Shown: positions 58,495 to 64,000 of the stretch, in pieces
Layout of the letters: each line of letters starts with the position of its first letter
How positions within the stretch are numbered: the stretch's first letter is position 1
NCBI RefSeq assembly: GCF_004011505.1
Contig: NZ_SAUN01000001.1
Location: forward strand, 7,529,501-7,593,500
Reading direction: 5' to 3'
DNA: 64,000 bases
Source: Nonomuraea polychroma
Lineage (GTDB): Bacteria; Actinomycetota; Actinomycetes; Streptosporangiales; Streptosporangiaceae
Translations under genes and position numbers: made by a program
The notes under the pieces: generated by a model
Database searches by the model: none
What the model was told of the DNA's origin: nothing
The model's input: the letters and a program-made list of their open reading frames with translations, nothing else

Positions 58495-59282
58495 TCGCGT
58501 GGTAGCCAGTCGAAGGCGCCGGGGCCTTCGGAGCGGTATTCAAGTCCGAAATATCCGTCATAGCCGGTGGCGCGCAGCTGGTCGATCCACTCCCGGATCG
58601 GCAGCGCGCCTGTTCCCGGCGCTCCCCTGCCCGGGGCGTCGGCGATCTGCACATGAGCGATGCGCTCCGCGTGCCGCGCGATGGCGGCAGGCACGTCGTC
58701 GCCGTTGACCGCCAGATGGTAGAGGTCGGCGAGCAAGCCCACGTTCGGCACGTCGCCGAGCCGGTCGAGCACGGCCACGGTGTCGGCGGCGGTCCGCAGC
58801 GGGTAGTGCGCGGGCTCCGGCGCGCGGGAGCCCGCGCTGAGCGGCTCGAGCAGCACGGTGCCGTCGACGCCACGCGCGCAGGCCGCCAGCATCTCGAGAG
58901 CCAGCTCGTCCTGCTCCTGGGCCGCGACGCCGTCGATGCGGTTGCCGTACAGGGCGTTGAACGCCCGGCACCCCAGCCGCTGCCCGATGGCGGCCACCAC
59001 CGGGATGTTGTCCAGCAGCTCGCGGGAGCGCCCGGGCCACGACACCACGCCGCGGTCGCCGCCCGGCATGTCGCCGGCGAAGAAGTTGAGCCCGGTCAGC
59101 AGCACCCCGGCGTCCTCAATGGCGCGGACGAACGCCTCCACGTCCCGGTCGGCGGGCACCGCGACCGGCCACGGCCACCAGAACTCCACCGCCGCGAACC
59201 CGTCGGCCGCCGCCGCGGCCGGGCGCTCGAGCGGGGGCAGGTCCGTGTAGAGGATGGAGCAGTTGACGGTCCACCTGATCAC
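58476..59282 (-). CDS. Hydroxypyruvate isomerase-family protein
   Basis: 268 residues, xylose-isomerase-like TIM barrel. It has VNCSILYTDLPPLERPAAAAADGFAAVEFWWPW at the start (family: N-S..F...P...R...A...GF..VE.L.P), LTGLNFFAGDM, the glutamate in VLLEPLS, NVGLLADLYHLAVNGDD and HVQIADAPGRGAPG. It interconverts hydroxypyruvate and tartronate semialdehyde, matching the reductase downstream. No glyoxylate carboligase gene is in the window. The GTG at 59282 is chosen by similarity. The C-terminal residues come from the tandem repeat. Confidence 0.87.
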   Translation of the reverse strand: MIRWTVNCSILYTDLPPLERPAAAAADGFAAVEFWWPWPVAVPADRDVEAFVRAIEDAGVLLTGLNFFAGDMPGGDRGVVSWPGRSRELLDNIPVVAAIGQRLGCRAFNALYGNRIDGVAAQEQDELALEMLAACARGVDGTVLLEPLSAGSRAPEPAHYPLRTAADTVAVLDRLGDVPNVGLLADLYHLAVNGDDVPAAIARHAERIAHVQIADAPGRGAPGTGALPIREWIDQLRATGYDGYFGLEYRSEGPGAFDWLPREQRAGR

Positions 59283-59429
59283 GCGCACAGACCGGCATCT
59301 TAGCGAGTGCGACACGACACGCCCTCAGGGGAAGGGGCTTCGTGAAGCGCGGCCGGGACTATGATGTTGGAAATTAAAGCGGCTCCGGTGTGCGGTTGCT
59401 GCTGGGCAAAGCGTTGCGGAGGTGCGCGC

Positions 59430-60152
59430 ATGCTGGTGTCGCGGTGGGCCCAGGAGACGTTCGGGCAGCGTGCGCCGGTGATCAGACAGGGGATCGCCGA
59501 GGCGCTGTCGGTCGCGCTGGACAACGCCCGCGACGCGCAGACGGCGGCGCAGACCGATCACACGCATCCGTTCGGGTTCACGCTCATGTCCCGCAAGTTC
59601 GAGGCGCTGGCCGAGGCGTTCGAGGACATGGGCGACGTGCGGATCGTCAAGCCCGCGGGGTCGCCGCACGAGCTGGTGGTGCTGGACGGCAAGCTGCTGT
59701 TCCCGTTCCGCTACGCCAAGGACCGCTCGGTGAGCGTGATGAGCGCGCGCATCGGCGAGGGCCGGCCGTCGGCCCTGGTGCAGGCGCTGTTCAACCGGTT
59801 CGGGCCGGAGCCGATGATGCGGCAGCTCGCGCTGGCCGACGTGGCGCCGCACGCGGTGCCGGTGGCCGAGGCGCTCAGCGACCTGCCCGAGGACACCAGC
59901 CTGGTGCTGATCGCCTACGCGTGCAACGCGCACGCCGGGCTGCTCGACGCCTGGTGGGGCGAGGCCGAGTTGCTGGATCGCACCGGCAGCCTGCGCTGGC
60001 ACCACTGCGAGGAGATCCCACTGGCCAAGGACACCGGGGCCACGCAGACGTCGCTGCCCGCGGCCGCCTTCGACCAGGGCGCCGTGCCGACGCCCGCGCT
60101 CAACCCCCGTGTGTCACACGCGTTCAGGGCAGAAGCCGCGAGCGGTGAGTAG
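59430..60152 (+). CDS. Unknown protein coupled to XRE-ImmA gene
   Basis: 240 residues, soluble, family not recognised. It starts LVSRWAQETFGQRAPVIRQG, then a region with THPFGFTLMSRKFEALAEAF, a beta-rich section (ELVVLDGKLLFPFRYAKDRSVSVMSARIGEGRPSALVQALF), VLIAYACNAHAGLLDAWWGEAELL, and a polar tail. No nuclease or transferase motif is apparent. GGAGG seven bases before the ATG at 59430 fixes the start; a TATGAT 65 bases further up could be its -10. The last eight bases overlap the downstream gene, so the two products are made together. Confidence 0.75.
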   Translation: MLVSRWAQETFGQRAPVIRQGIAEALSVALDNARDAQTAAQTDHTHPFGFTLMSRKFEALAEAFEDMGDVRIVKPAGSPHELVVLDGKLLFPFRYAKDRSVSVMSARIGEGRPSALVQALFNRFGPEPMMRQLALADVAPHAVPVAEALSDLPEDTSLVLIAYACNAHAGLLDAWWGEAELLDRTGSLRWHHCEEIPLAKDTGATQTSLPAAAFDQGAVPTPALNPRVSHAFRAEAASGE

Positions 60153-61287
60153 TCTCCGACCCGGGGCGCCGACCCCGCAGGCCGTCGCCGACGCGTTCGA
60201 CGCCACCCGTCTCACCCAGGCCCGCCACCTGGCGGCGCTGACCAAGAAGGAGGTCGCCGAGCACCTCGGCGTCTCCCCCGCCGCGGTCGGCCAATACGAG
60301 GCAGGTGTCACCCGGCCGCGCCCCGACCTGATCCCGCTGCTGGCCGAGGTGCTGGGCGTGCCGATGGCGTTCTTCCTGCCCGGGCGCCCCCACGGCAAGC
60401 TCGACGGCTCCATGGCGCATTTCCGCAGCCTGCGCTCCACCCGTGCCTACCAGCGGGCCAAGGCCGTCGCGTTCGTCGAGCAGGTGTGGGAGCTGACCTA
60501 CGCCCTGGAGAAGCGGATCCAGCTGCCCGCCGTGGACCTGCCCGGGTTCGCGGGCGGCGAGATGCACTCGGCGCTGCCCCGCGACCCGGCCGGCGCCGCC
60601 CGGGCGCTACGCGCCCACTGGGGGCTGGGCGCGGGGCCGATCAGCCACCTCGTACGCCGCATGGAGGCGCACGGCATCGTCGTCGCCTTCCCCCGGCACG
60701 ACCCCGACGCGGTCACCGTCGACGCCTTCTCCACCTCCAGCCTGCCCAGGCCGATCGTCGTGCTGACCCCCAACAGGTTCGACGACATCTACCGCCACCG
60801 CTTCACCGCCGCGCACGAGCTGGGCCACCTCGTCCTGCACGGCGACACCGCCGCCGGGGACACCCATCAGGAGCGCGAGGCCGACGCGTTCGCCGCCGAG
60901 TTCCTGACGCCGCGCGAGAGCATCCTGCCCCAGTTGCCGCTCCGCGCCGACCTGCGCAAGCTCGCCGAGTTGCGGCGCACGTGGGGCGTGTCGGTCGACT
61001 CGCTGCTCTACCGGTGCCGCGAGACGGGGCTGATCTCCGACTCGGCGGCGAGCCGCGCCTACCAGCGCCTGGCCGCGCTGCGGGACCAGCCCGGCTTCAC
61101 CAACGAGCCCGTCTCCGGCTACCCGGGCGAGCAGCCCGTCCTGCTGGCCCACGCCTTCGACCTGGCCACCCGGGAGGCGGACCTGACCGCCGCCACCCTG
61201 GCCCAGGAGCTGGCCTGGCCCATCGCCCGCGTACGCGAGCTCATCGGCCTGCCCGACCAGCGCCCGTCGCTGAGACTTGTCCTGTAG
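60145..61287 (+). CDS. XRE helix-turn-helix protein with ImmA/IrrE metallopeptidase domain
   Basis: 380 residues. The N-terminal XRE domain (about 22-75) reads TQARHLAALTKKEVAEHLGVSPAAVGQYEAGVTRPRPDLIPLLAEVLGV. The peptidase domain has HELGH at 224-228 and the third-ligand region EREADAFAAEFLTP at 243-256, so it should be a zinc protease. Such proteins cleave themselves or a partner to switch gene expression, as ImmA does in ICEBs1 and IrrE/DdrO in Deinococcus. The GTG at 60145 overlaps the upstream gene by eight bases. Partner and trigger are unknown. Confidence 0.88.
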   Translation: MSSLRPGAPTPQAVADAFDATRLTQARHLAALTKKEVAEHLGVSPAAVGQYEAGVTRPRPDLIPLLAEVLGVPMAFFLPGRPHGKLDGSMAHFRSLRSTRAYQRAKAVAFVEQVWELTYALEKRIQLPAVDLPGFAGGEMHSALPRDPAGAARALRAHWGLGAGPISHLVRRMEAHGIVVAFPRHDPDAVTVDAFSTSSLPRPIVVLTPNRFDDIYRHRFTAAHELGHLVLHGDTAAGDTHQEREADAFAAEFLTPRESILPQLPLRADLRKLAELRRTWGVSVDSLLYRCRETGLISDSAASRAYQRLAALRDQPGFTNEPVSGYPGEQPVLLAHAFDLATREADLTAATLAQELAWPIARVRELIGLPDQRPSLRLVL

Positions 61288-61355
61288 GGGCGCGAAGAAG
61301 AAAGCCGGGTTCGGGCAATCAGTGCCGATGACCGCTCGAGAAAGGCTCCCGGTGC

Positions 61356-61958
61356 ATGCCCCTGACCCATCTCCCTCCGGTACGAATGCTTGAGGGGACG
61401 ACAGACGCGTCGATCATCGCGAGGTCCCGCCACGAGCCCGAGTGGTTCTCGGTGATCTTCGATCGGTACTTCACCGCCATCCACCGGTACGCGGCCGCCC
61501 GGTTAGATCCCGGCACCGCCGACGACGTCGCCTCCGAGACCTTCCTCGCCGCGTTCGACCAGCGCAACCGCTATGACCTGACCTGTCCGAGTGCACGGCC
61601 CTGGCTCTACGGGATCGCCACCAACCTGATCGGCCGCCATCGCCGCGCCGAGATCCGGCTCTACCGGGCCCTCGGCCGCGCCGCGGGCCGCGACGACGTC
61701 GAGAACCACGCCGACCGGGTGGCGGACCGGGTGAGCGCGGAGCAACTGAACCCCGCGCTGGCCAAGGGCCTGGCCGCGCTGTCCGCGGGCGATCGCGACG
61801 CGCTGCTGCTCGTCGCCTGCGCCCAGCTCAGCTACGCGGAGGTCGCGCGCGCCCTGCACATCCCGACCGGCACCGTCGGCTCCCGCGTCACCCGGGCCAG
61901 ACGCCGGCTGCGCACCACACTTGGCTTCCCCGCACTGGAGGTAGACGACCATGGATGA
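61356..61958 (+). CDS. ECF-family RNA polymerase sigma factor
   Basis: 200 residues. Region 2 reads WFSVIFDRYFTAIHRYAAARLDPGTADDVASETFLAAF with RPWLYGIATNLIGRHRR, and region 4 is LAALSAGDRDALLLVACAQLSYAEVARALHIPTGTVGSRVTRARRRLR. There is no long C-terminal extension. The start could be at 61356 or at an ATG ten codons later; ribosome sites are weak. The stop overlaps the next gene by eight bases, a common arrangement for a sigma factor and its membrane partner. Confidence 0.92.
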   Translation: MPLTHLPPVRMLEGTTDASIIARSRHEPEWFSVIFDRYFTAIHRYAAARLDPGTADDVASETFLAAFDQRNRYDLTCPSARPWLYGIATNLIGRHRRAEIRLYRALGRAAGRDDVENHADRVADRVSAEQLNPALAKGLAALSAGDRDALLLVACAQLSYAEVARALHIPTGTVGSRVTRARRRLRTTLGFPALEVDDHG

Positions 61959-62949
61959 GCTGCGGCTGCTGAAGGAGCGCCATGACGCGCTGCCCGACCC
62001 GGACGAGCGCGCCGTCACCGAGGCCCGATCCCGCCTGCTCTCCCACATGCGCGAAAGGCCGCGGAGCAGGCGACGCCCGCTCCGTGTCACCTGGGCGATC
62101 GGCCTGGCGGGGGCTGCCGCGCTGGTCGCTGCGGTCGTGATCGTTCCCGGCGTCCGGGACGGCTCCGAGAGGCCTCAGGCCCGTCCGTCCAGCTCCCAGC
62201 CGTCGAGCACCCCGCTCCGGCTGCGCAAGGTCGCCACGGCCGAGGACCTGGCGGCCAACGCCGCCGCGCTGGCCGCCGCCCACCCGGACCCCGTGCCCGA
62301 GCCCGATCAGTGGGCGTACATCAAGACCAAGGAGGCCCGGGGGAAGGGGACGAGGACCCACGAGATGTGGCGGCGGGCGAACGAGAAGCAGTTCGCCTTC
62401 ATCGAGGACGGAAAGCTCAAAGTGCTCGACGGCTCGGAGTTCGAGGTGACCTACCCTTATCTCCTCTCGCTGCCGACCGAGCCCGCCGCCCTGCTGGCCC
62501 GCGTCTACGAGGAGATGGACGCCGAGCACGTAAAGCGGCAGGCCCAGCGGAGAAGGGGCCAGGCCACGGTGCCGCCGTTGACCGCCGAACAGCGGCACAC
62601 GTACGCGTTCCAGCACATCGTGCAGGGCATGCGGGACGCCGTGCTGCCCCGCGCGCTCCGGTCGGCCATGTACGGCGCCCTGGCCGACATCCCGGGTGTC
62701 CGCTACGAGGCCCGCGCCACGGACCTCGCCAAGCGGCCGGGGGTGACCCTCTACCGGATCCACGAGGGATACCTGCGCGACGAGATCTTCATCGACCCGG
62801 ACACGTACGCGTACCTCGGCTACCGGATGATCGCGGTCCGGGACCACGAGAATCCCCGCGTGTACGAGTTCATCAAGAAGGGCCAGATGTTCGGCTGGGG
62901 CAGCCTGATCGCCTCCGGGGTCGTCGACCGGCCCGGTGAGCGTCCCTGA
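61951..62949 (+). CDS. CU044_5270-type membrane partner of the ECF sigma factor
   Basis: 332 residues. A cytoplasmic N-terminus of about 45 residues (LRLLKERHDALPDPDERAVTEARSRLLSHM) resembles the short anti-sigma segment of ECF partners. One helix follows (VTWAIGLAGAAALVAAVVIVP), then a large extracytoplasmic domain with EPDQWAYIKTKEARGKG, a long middle, and DIPGVRYEARATDLAKRPGVTLYR. The layout and sequence recall the CU044_5270 family encoded after ECF sigma factors in Actinobacteria. It probably controls sigma activity from the membrane (inference). Confidence 0.8.
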   Translation: MDELRLLKERHDALPDPDERAVTEARSRLLSHMRERPRSRRRPLRVTWAIGLAGAAALVAAVVIVPGVRDGSERPQARPSSSQPSSTPLRLRKVATAEDLAANAAALAAAHPDPVPEPDQWAYIKTKEARGKGTRTHEMWRRANEKQFAFIEDGKLKVLDGSEFEVTYPYLLSLPTEPAALLARVYEEMDAEHVKRQAQRRRGQATVPPLTAEQRHTYAFQHIVQGMRDAVLPRALRSAMYGALADIPGVRYEARATDLAKRPGVTLYRIHEGYLRDEIFIDPDTYAYLGYRMIAVRDHENPRVYEFIKKGQMFGWGSLIASGVVDRPGERP

Positions 62950-63001
62950 CGAAGCCTCAGCGGCCTGGGCCGCCCGGCGGACTGTTAAGGGATGAAAAAT
63001 A

Positions 63002-63028
63002 CCTTCGCAAAGATCTCGCCAGCGAAGG
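63002..63028. promoter_or_regulatory. Inverted repeat upstream of amidase gene
   Basis: CCTTCGC at 63002-63008 and GCGAAGG at 63022-63028, exact, 13-base spacer, in the 133-base gap before the amidase start. It is followed by AAAATG on the plus strand and preceded by an AT-rich run, so an operator or weak terminator are both possible. I do not see a recognisable riboswitch. Confidence 0.35.
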
Positions 63029-63082
63029 AAAATGTTGAGACGCTGACTGCACCACAGCGCCCCCAGCCCTGAGGAGTGGTTC

Positions 63083-64000
63083 ATGCGCAGACTACTGGCG
63101 ATCGGCCTGGTCGCCATCCTCCCCTTAACCAACGTGACCGCCGCCCGCGCCCAAGAGCCCGCCGACCGGCAGCAGGCCTTCGCCGCGGCCGCCGAGGAGT
63201 TCCAGGTGCCGGAGAGCGTGCTGCTCGGCGTCTCCTACCTGGAGTCCCGGTGGGACGCCCACGCGGGCCAGCCGTCCAGCGACGCCGGGTTCGGGCCCAT
63301 GCACCTGACCGACGCGGCCGCGTACAGCGGGTCCAATCATCATCACGAGGGCGAGGAAGACGCCCGCGGGGACGAGAGCCGGCCCCTGCCCGCACCCGAA
63401 CCGGAGGAGCCCACTCCCACCGAGATCCCCGCCTCCCTGCGCACCATGGAGCGGGCGGCCGAGCTCACCGGCGAGAGCCACGAGCGGCTGCGCACGGACG
63501 ACGCCGCCAACATCCGGGGCGGCGCGGCGCTGCTGGCCGACTACCAGAAGGCGCTCGGCGCACCGCTGAGCGACAGCCCTGGCGAATGGTACGGCGCCGT
63601 CGCCAAGTATTCGGGCGCCGAGGAGGCCGGCGCCGCCAAGTTCTTCGCCGACGAGGTCTTCAACACGATCAAGGAGGGCGCCGAGCGGACCACCCACGAT
63701 GGGGAGCGGGTCCGGCTGCCGGCTGTGCCCGACCTCGTGAAGATCGAGAAGTGGCTGGAGAAGCTCGGCCTGCGCCCGACGCGCCCTGACGGCGTCGAGT
63801 GTCCCGCCTCGGTCTCCTGCGAGTGGATTCCGTCGGCTTACCAGCAGCTGCCCAATGGCAACTACGGGCACTACGACCTGGCGAACCGGCCGTACAGCCA
63901 GAAGATCGACTACATCATCATTCACGACATGGAGGGCTATTTCCTGCCCTCCATCCGCCTCAACCAGGACCCGAACTACCGCGCGAGCTGGCAGTACTCC
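63083..64000 (+). CDS. Secreted N-acetylmuramoyl-L-alanine amidase with lysozyme-like domain, 3' end cut
   Basis: The frame is open to the window end (305 full codons), so the C-terminus is missing. A signal peptide (LLAIGLVAILPLTNVTAARA, probable cleavage after ARA) is followed by a transglycosylase-like region (EFQVPESVLLGVSYLESRWDAH, then DAGFGPMHLTD and RGGAALLADYQKALG). An acidic, proline-rich insert (EPEEPTPTEIP) sits inside it. The amidase-2 domain begins at the end (KIDYIIIHDMEGYF, with a zinc-ligand histidine). It would cut peptidoglycan at the stem peptide bond. GAGGAG six bases before the ATG fixes the start. Confidence 0.85.
   Translation, partial: MRRLLAIGLVAILPLTNVTAARAQEPADRQQAFAAAAEEFQVPESVLLGVSYLESRWDAHAGQPSSDAGFGPMHLTDAAAYSGSNHHHEGEEDARGDESRPLPAPEPEEPTPTEIPASLRTMERAAELTGESHERLRTDDAANIRGGAALLADYQKALGAPLSDSPGEWYGAVAKYSGAEEAGAAKFFADEVFNTIKEGAERTTHDGERVRLPAVPDLVKIEKWLEKLGLRPTRPDGVECPASVSCEWIPSAYQQLPNGNYGHYDLANRPYSQKIDYIIIHDMEGYFLPSIRLNQDPNYRASWQYS

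Noticed and set aside
59430..61287. Calling the XRE-ImmA pair a phage-defence system or prophage remnant
   Set aside because: No integrase, nuclease, cyclase or phage structural genes are nearby, and base composition matches the surroundings.
62950..63082. Cyclic di-AMP (ydaO-type) riboswitch ahead of the amidase gene
   Set aside because: Such switches do precede wall hydrolases in actinomycetes, but the gap is only 133 bases and I do not see the conserved core.

Overview
This window is a stretch of actinomycete chromosome. It is very GC-rich, coding is dense on both strands, GTG and TTG starts are common, and -10 elements of the form TANNNT often sit 6-8 bases before a start codon, as in leaderless transcripts. 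The protein sequences and gene order (ilvBNC, gatCAB, ligA, mnmA, cysteine desulfurase, etfBA) look most like the Streptosporangiales, for example Nonomuraea. That genus-level guess is an inference from recognition, not from a search. I see no rRNA, tRNA, CRISPR array, insertion sequence or prophage.

Layout. 1-4.9 kb: a 5'-truncated SmtB/CzrA-type metal sensor, a membrane protein of unknown role, and the branched-chain amino acid operon ilvB-ilvN-ilvC. The operon is preceded by a leader peptide with an Ile-Leu-Val-Val-Leu run and an attenuator hairpin. 4.9-12 kb: a membrane PAS-GGDEF-EAL protein, a D-2-hydroxyacid dehydrogenase, a lipoprotein of the glucose/sorbosone dehydrogenase family, a GC-rich tandem-repeat patch and a VanW-family membrane protein. 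12-18.8 kb: a CitA/CitB-type two-component system divergent from a tripartite tricarboxylate transporter (tctC-tctB-tctA), then an MFS transporter. 18.9-29.9 kb: gatC-gatA-gatB, a second GGDEF-EAL protein, ligA, a MetE-like protein, an MBL-fold hydrolase and mnmA. 30-38.2 kb: a DUF695 protein, a cysteine desulfurase, a TetR-MFS pair with a perfect 26-bp operator, and a four-gene ABC transporter/two-component operon.

38.2-50.9 kb: eroded remains of a GNAT acetyltransferase gene and a PIN-domain gene, etfB-etfA, three tandem membrane serine/threonine kinases, a YbaK deacylase, a flavin amine oxidase, an M55 aminopeptidase, and a coupled pair made of a small coiled-coil protein and a QueC-like PP-loop ATPase. 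50.9-64 kb: enoyl-CoA hydratase, an endonuclease III-like protein, a cysteine-free HesB-like protein, a rhodanese-CBS protein, a CehA/McbA-type hydrolase, a cysteine-rich regulator divergent from doxX, a hotdog thioesterase, tartronate semialdehyde reductase and hydroxypyruvate isomerase separated by a 32-bp tandem repeat, an unknown gene coupled to an XRE-ImmA/IrrE protein, an ECF sigma factor with its CU044_5270-type partner, and the start of a secreted N-acetylmuramoyl-L-alanine amidase that runs off the window.

Most of the window is conserved housekeeping. The parts least explained by known biology are the coiled-coil/PP-loop pair (49.3-50.9 kb), the unknown-XRE/ImmA pair (59.4-61.3 kb) and the tandem kinases with multipass tails (40.9-46.0 kb). 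None can be called a new system from sequence alone.
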